Shown: positions 47,901 through 59,213 of the stretch, piece by piece
How positions within the stretch are numbered: the stretch's first letter is position 1
Layout of the letters: each line of letters opens with the position of its first letter
From: Asterochloris sp. CNOR1
Taxonomy: Eukaryota > Chlorophyta > Trebouxiophyceae > Trebouxiales > Trebouxiaceae
Length of the DNA stretch: 64,000 nucleotides
Assembly (NCBI GenBank): GCA_963969365.1
Contig: OZ017749.1
Location: 1,612,001 to 1,676,000 of the forward strand
Reading direction: 5' to 3'
The notes under the pieces: generated by a model
What the model saw: only the letters and a program-made list of their open reading frames with translations
Told to the model about the DNA's origin: nothing
Databases searched by the model: none
Made by a program: the position numbers and the translations under genes

Positions 47901-49041
47901 GCAAGTGCAATGCATGGCAAAGGCAGGGCTTGCCACGGCCAGCAACTGCTTGCAGAGCATCACCTTGAAAATGGTGATTGCGGCATGCAGTGGGGGATCA
48001 ACCCAGTGTTGCAAGCGCCCCTGCTTGGGCCTTGTGACATGAGGCTGGGTGATTGGAAGCATGTCTGCTGCAGGGTGGTACCACAGCAGCGCAGGTCCAC
48101 CAAGCCTTCGGGAAGCGCCTGATGCCTGCTGCAGGAGGATTCAAAGCAGCAAACGCGGCATCTGACATCTGACAGCGTCTGCCTGAGCATGACCGCTGCT
48201 GCGGCACAGCGCCACAGCAGCCCACCCCATGCAAAGTCTGTGTGAATGCCACCTGTTGCATCTTGTCATAGTCAATCAAGTACCCTGTCTGCTGCAGGAT
48301 GGCGCCACAGCTGCCCAGGTTCGCCGGACTCTCCAACAGCGCCTGAACGACCCCCTCCTGGTAGCCTTTGGCCCCGCGCTGTCGGCAGCGGGGGATGCAA
48401 TGCAGCAGCTCAGACAATCCAGCGTGGCCCAGGCCCTGCCCCTCAATATGCACCTGCTGACCCTGAAGGCCCTCGAGGATGGCAGCACATTGCTGCGCCT
48501 GGCACATCTGTACCAGGTGCGGGCAGGGGCTGGTGATGGCACCACTGGGCAGGTCCCTGCATGCCGCGGGCGACAGCTTCTGGTCTGACTCAGACACAGA
48601 GAGATGCACCATTATCAGTTAAAGCGTGATGTCATGCCTGATCTGTGAGCTGCTGCATCATGAAAGATGAGTTGCCTGTGACTGAAGCCTGCAGGACTGC
48701 TCTTGCAGATCCATGAGGACCCCAAACTGTCACGGCCTGCCACAGTTGACATTGCTGGACTCTTCAGCAGCGTGCTGGCAGTAGGGTCCATTGAGGAGCA
48801 GTCCCTCAGTGCAAATCAGCCCAGGGCCAATGTCAAGCGGAAGTACTGGCGCACTGGGGCCCCACTGGGCCCAGAGGGCTCTTTTCAGCAGCCTGACGAG
48901 GTGCTTGGGGGGCTGAGCAAGCCCGCTGAAGCTTTGACCTGCCGCAGCAGCAGAGAATGCATGGAGGCAGACACTCTGATCACCCTAGGGCCGCTGGAGA
49001 TCCGTACATTCATTCTGCAGACTACACCGCCAACAGCATGA
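38909..49041 (+). CDS. Lysosomal-type alpha-mannosidase, GH38, about 20 exons
   Basis: Hydrolyses alpha-mannose from N-glycans in the lysosome or vacuole. The ATG at 38909 opens a signal peptide ([20 protein letters not shown]). Exon 1 (38909-39021) joins 39093 through a GC-AG intron to give [30 protein letters not shown]. Later exons: [10 protein letters not shown] (39799), the nucleophile exon [10 protein letters not shown] (Asp 40180-40182), [47 protein letters not shown] and [16 protein letters not shown]. They continue with [14 protein letters not shown] (42456-42495), [14 protein letters not shown] and [19 protein letters not shown]. The C-terminal block has [75 protein letters not shown] and the final [14 protein letters not shown]. 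Zinc ligands (HTHDD, HHD) and several N-glycosylation sequons are present. Length is near the roughly 1,000 residues usual for the family. Some borders are approximate. Confidence 0.93.
42468..42682 (+). repeat. Exon end copied into the next intron (alpha-mannosidase)
   Basis: Exon sequence at 42468-42530 (ACTCCATCACAGGGACTGAG ... CATGTCAGGCTGGA) recurs at about 42621-42681 with roughly 80 per cent identity, offset about 151 bp. The copy keeps the GAGAAGCAGC-TGTGGCAGAC core but is not in a usable context, so it is an intronic duplicate of the active-site exon edge. Confidence 0.8.
43474..44107 (+). repeat. 317-bp tandem duplication in an alpha-mannosidase intron
   Basis: Unit 1 (43474-43790) and unit 2 (43791-44107) are nearly identical head-to-tail copies, differing at a few per cent of positions. 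Both contain GTGCGCACAGACGCAGCAC and GCAGATGGAGGTACACCTG. They lie between the exon ending PIRVPVSA and the exon starting [13 protein letters not shown], so the duplication lengthens one intron. The low divergence points to a recent event. Confidence 0.92.
46830..47330 (+). repeat. Decayed copies of an exon start upstream of the exon
   Basis: The alpha-mannosidase exon near 47296 starts after CTGCCTGCAG (coding [14 protein letters not shown]). Its first about 35 bases recur in decayed form at about 47118-47150 and 46998-47035, and more weakly at 46840-46870. The first two copies keep a CTGCCTGCA or CTGTCTGCA acceptor and a GAGCTGGCGATGCTC-like core. Confidence 0.55.
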
Positions 49042-49516
49042 GCTCCCAACTGCTGCCTTTCAGCAGCACACAGGCTATCCCCTTCGTAGCGGATAATGAA
49101 TAGAAATCGAAAGTTTAACACGATGTTGTGTCTTCATGGCACCGAAGGCCAAGCTCCCCTCTCCGAAGAGGGAAGGGATGTTCTGAGGTGCTGGGGGCGT
49201 ACTCCAGGGGCTATCAACACAGAAGCTGAATTGCTGCAAAAAGTCTTCAGAGGGGTTTCACCTTTACCAGACCTAATTGTGTCACCAATGGCGTAGTGGG
49301 GGCAAGAACGCTTGTTTGCATTGCTAGCGACCACGTTGCACTGTAGATCACACAGATCAGCCTGCTCCCTCACTTCGTCCTGGCGAGGCGCACAAAATGA
49401 AGAAAGACCGACCTCACTGGATGGTGACTTTTCGTTGCCTCATCGTGTTATATACGGTTTCAGGACAGGAACCAGGTTAGCAGTTCAGTTTCAGCTGGAC
49501 CCAGGTTTTTTCCAGC
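49042..49516. other. Intergenic between alpha-mannosidase and GT90-2
   Basis: Holds the alpha-mannosidase 3' UTR and the upstream region of the second GT90 gene. No exon was recognised on either strand. Confidence 0.4.
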
Positions 49517-51899
49517 ATGGCCAAATCAGTCCCAGTGGCTGCAGAGGCTCACGATGGCAGACCAAGCTCCTCTGAGTACCTGGAAGAGCATTGTGCAGCT
49601 TATGCGGAAGACCACCATGCGGTAGTAGATCATTGGCTCAGACCCTTCCGGGCTGGCATTGACGCAGCGCACATAGTGGAGTTCCCACACCCAGAATGTA
49701 GGTTCTCTAGTGCTTGAACAGCCCAACATGCCTTTGACATGTTGCTGTGGGTGGGTGAACTTTCGCAAGATGCACCAACAGGTCGTCACAGGGGCCATCG
49801 CGCTCATGGGGCTCATTGCGCTCACGGCAAATGTGGGCTGTGCATTTTCCGCTTGCAAAACAACCCTTTCTGAGGGGGCGTCTGCAAAAATCTGCAAAGC
49901 AGATGTTGATGCTCTTACTACTTTGCACCAGCAAGCATACACTTGAGACCATCTGCACGCGGAGGCCAGCTTTGCACCAGATCCTGTTGCATAGCAACTC
50001 GCTGGCGGTGCAGGGTGGAGCCCAACGCCTGAGGGTGATGCTCGGCTTCCTCTGGTGTTCAACATCAACGGGGAGCTGAGTCTCCACAGCTCTATCCGCA
50101 GCAGTCCCAGCGGTCTCATTGTACCCAAAAACAATTTCACGGTGAGCAGCCTGACGGTTTGCCCGTATGAGTTGCACAGGCTGCCTCTCTGTTGTGGGCA
50201 TCGACAGATGCCCCTGAGGCACATGCCATCAGCTTGGATGACACAGCCTTTAACCTGCCAACATGGTCTGCAGGGCCTTGGCAACCTTGGATTCTTTCAT
50301 TTGCCAGGTGAGCAAGCGCAGCTCTTTTGGAGCACGTGCACCTGACTTTTGACAAGCAGAACGTTGGACTGAAGTTGCGATGCCTGCAGTGATCAGGGCT
50401 GCCACAGAAGTGGCCAGATGTGATGACTTTGTGCTTGCACATTCTCCCTATGCTATGCCCATCGTGGGCCACCTCCAGGCCCCTTTCCCGTGAGATTAAG
50501 TGCCTCGTTTGAGCAGATGTTCTACTGTCGGGGTGTCTTCACTGGTTTGCAATGCAGGAATGCCCTTGTATGTGCATATGGCATGCACTTGCCTGCAAGG
50601 TTTGCTTCAAGCGCGCTTTACTTGCATGCAATACAATTCACCACTTCTGCAAACATATCAGCTGAAGCAACCTTACGCCTCTAGGTACGTTAGCTGCTGC
50701 AACCGACGTGGCATGTCTACAACCATGCTCATACCAGCAGACCTCCAGGAAGCCTACTTCTTGCCAAAAATGGACGCCAGCACCAGCAGGGCAGGCCTTG
50801 AAGATCCGCGCGCCAGCAGAGCCGTTTTCTTAGGGAGTCCAACAGGATGGGAGTACGGACGCAGACATGCTGTTTGCAAGGCTGGAGTGCTTCATCCGGA
50901 CCATATGTAAGGCAGCGGTGATACCTGTTGTATCTCAGTGACATCAGTCGGCCAGCAACTCTCACCCCAAATGCTGTTGCCACAGATACGCTGGTGTGGT
51001 GGCAAAAACAGAATGGAGGACGCAGCTCGCCCCGCAAGATTGGGAAAAGTTCCGCAAAGACAGGATGTCCCTGCAGGATCAGGTTGATGAGTTCAAAATG
51101 CTCATATACGTTGGTGAAGCTCCTTTGGCTGCCAGTGCTTGACTCCAGTGCTGACTCAAGTTGCTGTTGCAGTAGGGTTGAGTGCTCAGCCAGGCTGTTG
51201 AAGCTGATGACTGTCCGGGACTCATTGCTCCTCTGCCATGCAGATGGCCACTGTGGCGCACTTCGTCAGAAGGATTTGCTCAGCAGTGATTCGACTGTCC
51301 TCATGGTGCAGTCAAGTCATGAGCTGTGGCACTATCCCATCATGTTCCCCTGGTGAGGCAGGCTAAGGTCTTAGTCTTGCAGGATCTGCTTGGTGTAGCT
51401 CGCTGACAGTCCCAGCATGCATGCCATATGGCTGAGGTTGGCTCCCTGCTGCAGGGTCCACTTTGTCCCAGTGAGAGCTGCCCATTGGTTCAATTGTGCA
51501 GCTGCTGCGTTGCATGCGCCTGTCATGCTTGACTCTGAGCAGCTGATTTGAAGGTGGACTATGAGCCTACATTTTGGGGCGCTGAAGGCGGCACAAATGC
51601 TCATGAAGCCTGGGCCTGGACAGTTCAACATCAGGACAAGGCTGGAGGGATTGTGCAGAATGCCATGAACTTTTCGCGACGTCATTTCTCACAGCATGGC
51701 CAACTGTGCTATGTTGTCAGGCTCCTTCACGAGTAAATGATGCAATGCCACCTTTTGTTGCACAGCAGAAAGCCGCAGCAGCGGACAAACACCTTCATAC
51801 CATTGCAGGTACAGCAAGCTTCTGAGAAACACAGACAGGCTCTCAGACCTTCAGGGCTATCAGCGCCGTTCTGATCCTAGCCGATTTGTCAGCCCATGA
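49517..51899 (+). CDS. GT90 (CAP10-like) glycosyltransferase, copy 2
   Basis: Paralogue of the GT90 gene at 18.5-23.1 kb. The ATG at 49517 opens MAKSVPVAAEAHDG, and the exon continues with EYLEEHCAAYAEDHHAVVDHW, aligning with the first conserved exon of copy 1. Later exons: PLVFNINGELSLHSSI (about 50050-50140), FNLPTWSAGPWQPW (about 50250) and SRAVFLGSPTGWE (about 50815). SLQDQVDEFKMLIYVG (51070-51115) matches MSMKEQVEKFSKVIYVG of copy 1. GHCGALRQKDLLSSDSTVL (about 51247), YEPTFWGAEGG with MNFSRRHFSQHGQLCYVVR (51554-51735), and a last exon SKLLRNTDRL ... RFVSP end at TGA 51897. There is no obvious hydrophobic signal at this start, so a leader exon may be missing. The gene is much more compact than copy 1. 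Substrate unknown. Confidence 0.78.
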
Positions 51900-52370
51900 T
51901 GCCAGGCTGTACTATTCAACCCCCCATGCTGTACTTCTCATTGCCCGGTGCCAGCAGAGTGCCCATGCCGCAGTCAGCACCAGTGAATACAAATCAAGTC
52001 CAGAAACCCAAGTCTCAAGTCCTAAGTCAAGATGCCCATCAATTTTCTTCCCCAGCCTCTTCGGCTTTACAGTACTGGTTATTCGACTCGACTTGGATAG
52101 CTTGAGTGGTGAAAATGCAATCTTTGTGCTGCATAAGCGGCCTGGAAGGCTCTGGCTAGGTGCCCTATAGCAGCAGCCTGGATGTGTCCATGCATAGCTT
52201 TGGCGAGCAAGATTACTACACTGTACATGCAGCATAAGCAGCCTGGAACGCTCTGGCAGGGTGCATAATACAGCAATCTAAGTTTATATACATGATATTT
52301 CAGGCAGTGCAAGGATGAAAGCAGTACAAACTACAGAAGGGAATGAGGGCTGCTAGAGACATCAACTGGA
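51900..52370. other. Intergenic with a diverged direct repeat
   Basis: Downstream of GT90-2. A segment around 52127-52182 (GCATAAGCGGCCTGGAAGGC) recurs about 97 bp later at 52226-52280 in diverged form. No exon was recognised. Confidence 0.45.
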
Positions 52371-53235
52371 CTTGCATGGCATCGCAGCTGCACCAAAGGG
52401 CCTGAAGGCTGAGAAATACATCTCCTGGCGCAGGTGCATACAGCAGCACAGCATATCTACTGGAGGCAATGACTGCTGTGTAGCTACACATGCTATAGCA
52501 TGCGGCAGCTATTGGGCAGGCCAGGCTTTCAGGAGATGGCGCATCAGACATCTGGACGCTGCCTGGCCTCCCACATCTGCCATCCAGACAGCCTTCAGCT
52601 CCTCCACCTCCACAATCATTCCGTTGCCAAAGGACTTTGCTGAGACTGCAACCGTGCGTGACCGTGAGGGTAGGGGCAGCTGTGGCAGTACAGCAGGGAG
52701 CTGCTTGTGCAGGACCTCCTGTGCTGTCTGCTGACAGCGCTGGACTGACGTTGGCTGCATATGATGGCCAGGCAGCTGCTGCTGCAAGTGCTTGAAGTGC
52801 GGGCAACATGCTACTCATCTGTGAACTTGTACGAGGTCAGGCAGGTCACCAGCCGGCCTGCAGGCGGACTGAGCCTATCTGTAGCGGTTGGAGATGAATG
52901 CAGGCCCGCATTCAACCGCTTGTGTCCAACTTTTGTACAGAAGCTGCGCCACATGCCCCTCATGACAAAGCCAGTCCAGCCTTCTGCAGGTGAGCCGGCT
53001 GCTATTGTGATGTGCCCCTCTTCTGCACCAGGCAGCAGCATGCTGTCGAAGACAGCATGTGAGGGTGGCAGAGTGCCAAAGCTGACAGGGCACCCCTGTC
53101 CAGGCTTCCGCAGTGCGGCATCCATGCTGCAGCAGGCTGACTCAACACCCATGGTGCTGCTGCCTCAAGCTGCTGTGCTGCTACATGCTGCTCCACCAGG
53201 CCGCATGAAGCTGCTTGGCGCCTCAGCCTGCTGCG
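52371..53235 (-). pseudogene. Broken duplicate of the cpSRP43 first exon and upstream DNA
   Basis: Minus strand, same orientation as the intact gene. The segment FGNGMIVEVEELKAVWMADV (about 52625-52565) aligns with FGKGEIVEVKELKGVRIVPI of cpSRP43 exon 1. It then loses frame in the chromodomain and stops at about 52515, without YLISWKDG. Nucleotide similarity continues in both directions. On one side lies the cpSRP43 exon 1/intron 1 region (GGGCCTGA-GGCTG around 52400 and 62070). On the other lies the cpSRP43 upstream region (CTGCTCCA-CAGGCC around 53190 and 62955). This is a dispersed segmental duplicate of about 0.9 kb, not a functional gene. Confidence 0.75.
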
Positions 53236-54025
53236 CTGGCGGCAGGTCTGACATGGTCCCAAGTGCAGGACCGGGTGCCATTCAGTGGCCTCTCTGCTTG
53301 TGTCACAATGGCAGCATCTGGACGAGCTGGGAGGACGTTGTTCCCTGTCATTGCCCTCACCTCTGTGGCCGCCTTCGCAGCTGCCCTGCAGTGTTGAAAC
53401 GACAGCATCATGTACTCACTGGCAATGGCTTGAAGCTAGGGTACAGCATCACCGGGGTTGCTGAGCTAATTGCAATCAAGTGGAAGGGAGAGATGGTGGC
53501 AGAACAGCACAAATCACTCACTGCTGCAGAATGAGCTGCTTCAGGACATACATATATAATATATAGTTATATACCGCAGGTGAAAAGTGCACCTGACTGC
53601 AGGCTGTGCTGTTGCTGGAAGGGCTGAGGTGTTCTGCACATGCATGTGAACCTCCACATGAACCTCAAGACCATAACACTTCATGGTCTGCAGGTGCTCC
53701 TTGTCTACATGACTGTCAGTGCGACGAAAGTGAAGACAGCTGTCCATCTGAAACAATGTTGCCCCATCACATAATCCCTGCTGCATGCTGAACACATCTT
53801 GAGGCAGTGCGTGGCCCCAAAATTGCCCCTGCATGGGCCATCTCGAGATTGCCTGGAAGGAGGCCACTGACAGTGATGAAGCCTCAACACCTCATATTGC
53901 TAAGCCAGGAGGCCTCTGCAAGCAGACCGGCTGGCCAGTAACACATTTGGCAGCAAATTAAAAGTTTCGGCTTCCCTCAGCTATATTCAAAGGCTGGGAC
54001 GCTTGATTCTCTTACTTACACATGA
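53236..54025. other. Upstream region of the EGY-like gene
   Basis: No recognised exon. The first conserved EGY exon has a stop directly upstream of its open frame (TGA at 54023), so a leader exon carrying the transit peptide may lie here but could not be identified. A TATA-like AT run (CATATATAATATATAG) is at about 53548-53565. Confidence 0.4.
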
Positions 54026-54028
54026 TTG

Positions 54029-57000
54029 CCAGTCAAGCGCCCAGTCGAGCACTACAACTCGAGTAGGCCCCATCCCTCAACAGCTTCTGCTGATCAGCAG
54101 GCATGCTCTGCAAAGCTGATGATGTCAGACACTAATGCTGACCCCGTTGCTGCAGGCACCTGGTCAGGCCTTGCCAGATCAGGCGCCAGGCAATCAAGCG
54201 GTGTCGCAGGTGGCCCTGCAGAGCGCAGGTAAGTAAGCGGCAAGCACTGCTTTGTGCCAAGCCACCTGAGGCAGCCATGCCCACCCTCCAGGAACATGAA
54301 GACCCCAATTCTGAGGGAAGTCCGCCCGGCCTTGCACCTGAGCGGCAAGGCGGGCCAGTCAGCACAAGCGCAGCAGGCCTGCAGCTGCCACGCGAAACAG
54401 TGACTAAGCTGCGCGGCACGCTGAGCCACCCCAGCGAGTTTTGGGTGACCTCGGTGGAGAACTATGAGGCCAATGGAGTTCTGTTCAAGGGCAACCTGAG
54501 GGCCAAGGACATTCAGAAGGCCTATGCCTCCACTGCCTCACGCCTCAAGGTGTGCCTGCTGCGTCACGCTGTGCATGGGACCACTGTCACATCTGGATTC
54601 CTGCTTCTCGTGCCAAGGTCGCCTGCTTCTGCAAGGCTGTGTGCTGTGCATGGTCACTGCACTACACAACAGAGAGGCAACCAGCAGTGTGCCAGCCAGG
54701 TGGATGCACTTGCTTCGGCAAGGCTATGGCACCCAGCAGATGGCCTCTATGCTGTCTACGGCAGCTGCACAGCATGCAGTCCTCTCATGAGGCGATTGTG
54801 TGTCGAAAAGTAGAAACTGAGAGCTGCCTGCTGAAAAATCTGGGCTGAGCAGAACAACACGCTGTGGCCCTACTTATTTGCCGTGAGGTCTCATCTGGCA
54901 TGGGCGTGCACGTAAGCCATTGCCATCACTACGGCTGTATCAGTCAGACCTGCCAACCCCTAAACAACATTGGCAGAGGCGTCAGTCTGAGCTGAGGGTA
55001 GTGCAGCATTTCATGTCTCCTGTTGTTATTGTGCATGTTTCCTCAGAAATGTGGAAGGCCCGTCTCGACCTTTGTCTTGCTCCTGGCTGCAGGACCAAAT
55101 TGGTGACGAGTGGAGTCTCTTCCTTATGCAAGACAAAGAGGAGAAGCCAGTCTTAGTAGTGCTGCCAGCAGAGGTGGTGCAGGACAGGAGCCAATTGGTC
55201 CCAGAGGTGGGATCTACTCAGTGGCCTGCGCAGTTGATGCTGCTTGGCTCAGGGCACTGCACCTCTAGCAGTCTGAGAGCTCAGCTGCTGCTGCGGGCTC
55301 GCCTATGTGTCACCAGAGGTACTGCCCTGGGTGCTTCTCAGCAGCAGAACAAGAGCAGGGCTGGGGCCTGAGGTGGGGTCTGGCCTGGCCTGGCACGTCT
55401 TGCGGCGGCTTAGGACCTGCTGCTCCTGCAGGCTTGGATGCATCACCAGGGATGCTGTCTTGGGTGCTTTACATTCTGGTAAAGTTGGTGCTGGGCAGGC
55501 ACCATGGCCAAGGTCTGAGCTCCTGCTCTAGGTGATTGTTTATCATCAGTCATGCCGTGCCTGCAGCATCCTATGTTCGTCACCTGCTGTGCCCTGCTGC
55601 TACACTACCCAGGCAGGATCAGCCACAGCAGCTTGGGACCTTGCTGTCCCTCTGCAGCGACAACGACATGCAAGACAATCCGCGTAGATGACTGCTCATC
55701 ACATGATAGCATTTGTGTCCACAGATGTGCTGCTGCAAATTGACAGCATACTGTGACCACACCTGGTGATCCTGCAATTGATTCTGCGTTAGTAACCTCC
55801 AGAGTCACCAAGGCTGCCATGCTTGGACATGCAGACACCTTAAGAGAGATTTCCGGTAGGTGCAGCAAATGCAAGCTGGAGGTGCTGTGCTGGCCAGCCA
55901 GCTCTACAGCGTCCTGCGCTGCCAGCACTTGCTTGGTCCCTGCCCAGCTCCTTCTCGCATGACACCTGACCGGCAGAAAGGCCTGCACTGCTGCAGCACT
56001 GCTTGTCCCTGTGTGGCCGGGATGAGCCTGGTGACCACCCTGAGAGTCACACAGGAGATGCTGCAGGAGGGTCTGGCTGCCCCTCTTTCGTGGCCTTTCA
56101 GGCTCAACTGAGTACATGTGTCCTGCCTGCTGCAGAGCATGCTGGCCACCCTGTTTGCCGGGGTGACCCTGGTCACCACCCTGACAACCACAGGCGGGAC
56201 TCTGCAAGCCCTGGAGCAAGGTGCCACCCTGCAGGACGCTCTGTTGGGGGCATTGCCTGGCGCTTTGGCCTTCTTTGGGCTGCTGGGTGAGTCTGGCGCA
56301 GCTGCCAGTCGTCAGCAGCTGCCACGACTGCCTCCATGCACAACCAGGGGCGGCACAGATTCTGTCTCTGTCCCCAACAGATGCTACTAGTTTGGAGGCA
56401 GATATGGTGGATAACAGCAGAAATAGCAACAGCAGCAATGTCAGTGATTTCAGGAGTGTGGTTGTGATCACCCAGCAACAGCATTGGGCAAGCAGCCACT
56501 TCTTGTCCAGCCTGCTGCATGAGTACCAGCATTCCTTGTCAGTGGTCACAGCCTGGACATGTGCAGACAGGGCGCATGTGGTGTACCTCCTGCAGTGTGC
56601 AGCTCCACCCTGCCTGTGTATCTGCTGTGGCCTTTGTAAATGATGCACATGGCCTTGCCCTGTTCCAAGGCTGCCATGCACAGCACACGTCTGCTTTGTG
56701 CACCCAGCTTGAGCTGGGCACACTGCTGCAGTGCGAGTGCACTTGCAGCTGGTCACCACCTCAGCCTCTCTGTCTTCCAAAGCCAATTGCATGCTCCCAG
56801 GCTGTGGTGTGGCCAGGCCGCGCCTCTGTCACATGTCCAGCAGCATGCAGCAACATGACGTTGTGCCCAACAGTGGCAAAAGGCGTCTCATGTTGCCACA
56901 GGGTGCATTTCCGTGTTGCAGGTACGTATGCGGCTGGAGTTTGCAGGCGTCCCTGTCTGGTTTACAGGCCAATGATTGCTCAGAACAGCCTGAGCACTTT

Positions 57001-59142
57001 TGTTGCATCTCCACGGAAGGACTCTCCAGTCTCAGCTGGTGCCCTTTCCGCAGTGCAGGTGCACATGAGGCCGGCCATCGAGTTGCAGCAGCCAAGCATG
57101 GTGTGAAGCTGTCGCCCCCCTTCCTCCTGCCCTCAGCGCTGGGCCTCCTGGGCAGCTTTGGGGCCATCACCCGCTTCAGAAGCACCGTACCCAACAGGCA
57201 AGCAGACCTGGTCAGGAGCCGCCAGGGTTGCATGTCAGAACCAGTTCCCTACATGGTGCAGTGCTGCTTGTGCTTTGTAAAGCCGTCTCCCTTTGGTGCA
57301 GTGCCTCAGCTTGAGAGCTTTGCCTATGTGTCAGTGTCATGATGTATTGACCAAGCAGCACCGCCTTTGGCCCGTTTGCCAGGTGGCCTTGCATTGTGTG
57401 TGTTGATCTGCAGGTGGCGTTCCTTGCTTCGCACAAGCATGATCTGGCAACAGACATCTGGCTCAATGAAACCACAAAGCCACCTCGTGCCTGCTATTGC
57501 CCCTGTGCAGGCAGATCAGGTTGCACAGCTGACTGACACCATGCGCTGCCCACTGCAGGAGTTTCAGTCACACAGTGCAGGCAGGCCAGCTTGCACATCT
57601 GAGATAACACCATGTGCTGCCTCCGATTGGCAGGCCTTGCTGCAGATGGCAGCGTATGGCCTGGCTGCTGCAGAGCTGACTGGCGTCCAGTGCTTCCCTA
57701 CTTCCAGCAGGCCAGGTTGCACAGACTGACATGATGTGCCACGCCCTGCAGGGATGCCCTGCTGCAAATTGCGGCGTATGGCCCCGCATTTGGCGCAGCA
57801 GCCTCGCTGGCGGCTGTGCTTGTTGGGCTGGGCCTTTCTGCTGCTGGTGTTGGGGGAGGCATCACTGTGCAGTCCTCAGCCTTTGAGGACTCGCTTTTGC
57901 TGGGGCTGCTAGGTGAGCATTTGCATGACAGGTGCTGAGTAAAGCTTGTTCTGCGTCTATGAAAACTCTTCTTGTCACAGTGAGCTGAGTAACGGAGAGC
58001 AGCAAGCACCAGCCCACCCAGCAAGCATCAGCTTGCGTAGGGCTGCTGTCGCTCTTAGCTGCAAGGGCTTGTGTCAGCAGTCAGCTGTTGCCTGGCGCTG
58101 CTTCAGACCATCAGGGCGGCGTGTGCTGCTGCACTTTTTGACGGGCACAGATCGTGCTGCCTCACACTGGTCTTGGGTGCTGCATCAGACCTCTGCTGCC
58201 TCACAGCGCATTTGGTGCTGCATGGCCTGAGCAGGCAATGCTCTGCTGGCCGCAGGCCTGTCAGCAGCTGTTCCCAAGTCTCCAGCTGGCCTGCAGGGAA
58301 GCTCTTCCTTGGGGCCAGACTGGCCAGCACCTCCAGCCTGCAGGTCAATGCCCTGGCCCTGGCAGGCTATGCTGGGCTCACAGTCAATGCGATCAACCTG
58401 ATACCAATGGGCGAGCTGGATGGGGCGCGAGTGGCTTTTGGTCTTTGGGGGCGCAGGTGTGACAGCCTCAGCAACCTCGCTGTGGCTTCATGCTTGGTTG
58501 AAGCTGTCACTGAGGGGCGAGCTGTAGTCGGGCGCTGGGGGCATAGCTGGTTGCGTCAGCAGCAGGGACTTGTCTGAGTAGGTGGCATAGGCCTCCTGGG
58601 GCGCAGGGCTTCATCCTTTCTGGCACGCACTATGTGTGAGGACCACCTTTGAGCACAGTCCTGTCTGGCCACTTTTGCTATCTTTGCCGGCCCCACAGCA
58701 GCCAGATGCCTTGCCTGTCTCGAGTGCCTGAGGCTTCACTGAGACATGCAGGGCTGCTGGAAGGATTGGCACTGTGACCACACTCCTACTTGGCATAGGT
58801 GGTGTGATTGACGAATTGGTGAGGCACAGCCCTGTGCACAACACCTTCAAGCACTGCGCCTCATCCTGCACAACCATTTGTTTGCACTCCTGAGGTTCAT
58901 CTTCAGCACTGCTACAGCAAATCCACACTATGCTGCCTGCATGGCTTACGCTGGTGGCTGCACCGCAGGCCCTCTACTGGCTGCTGCTTGTCTTATTTTT
59001 GCAGCGCGGCCCAATTTTGCCCCAACAGGAGGAGCTGAGCGAGCCTGCAGATACTTGGCGGCCTCTCGGCATTGCACTCTTGTTCCTACCTTTGCTGGTC
59101 TTGATACCCTTCCCCTTCTCACTGACAGCGTCTGAGTTTTGA
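54029..59142 (+). CDS. EGY-like chloroplast site-2 zinc metalloprotease
   Basis: Membrane-embedded S2P-type metalloprotease of the plant EGY1/EGY2 group, which acts in thylakoid membranes and is needed for chloroplast development. Conserved exons: about 54291-54549 (VTKLRGTLSHPSEFWVTS, NYEANGVLFKGNLR), about 55093 (DQIGDEWSLFLMQDKEEKP) and 56138-56287 (MLATLFAGVTLVTTLTT, ALPGALAFFGLLG). The active-site exon, about 57059-57198, holds HEAGH at 57064-57078 and SFGAITRFRSTVPNR. Then come a helix exon from about 57753 (DALLQIAAYGPAFGAAAS) and an exon near 58340 with NAINLIPMGELDGAR, carrying the third zinc ligand motif. The last exon has LFLQRGPILPQQEE and LPLLVLIPFPFSL, ending at TGA 59140. The N-terminal exon with the transit peptide is not resolved. 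The gene ends 71 bp from the cpSRP43 stop. Confidence 0.88.
57500..57815 (+). repeat. Exon-start and intron-end copies in an EGY intron
   Basis: The real exon starts after CCCTGCAG near 57753 (GATGCCCTGCTGCAAATTGC). A copy at about 57630-57680 reads GGCCTTGCTGCAGATGGCAG, with the same GCGTATGGCC following. The preceding intron piece (GCAGGCCAGGTTGCACAGAC) occurs three times, at about 57508, 57578 and 57706. The unit is roughly 125 bp. Confidence 0.75.
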
Positions 59143-59213
59143 TGCCTTTCTGGGACAGCTAATGCATGCATTCTGGGCAGCAGCTTTCAGACAACTTGTA
59201 AAGAAGCGGTTGC
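59143..59213. other. 71-bp convergent gap, EGY / cpSRP43
   Basis: The two plastid-protein genes end tail to tail 71 bp apart, so their 3' UTRs almost certainly overlap. Confidence 0.6.

Noticed and set aside
52761-53534. 257-codon plus-strand frame between GT90-2 and EGY
   Set aside because: Much of it overlaps the cpSRP43-derived duplicate, in antisense. It shows no recognisable family and no matching exon signals.
55605-56792. 395-codon open frame on the minus strand, antisense to EGY
   Set aside because: It overlaps a clear EGY exon (MLATLFAGVTLV) and intron signals on the plus strand, is Cys/Gln/His-rich and shows no domain. Such long antisense frames are expected in GC-rich DNA.
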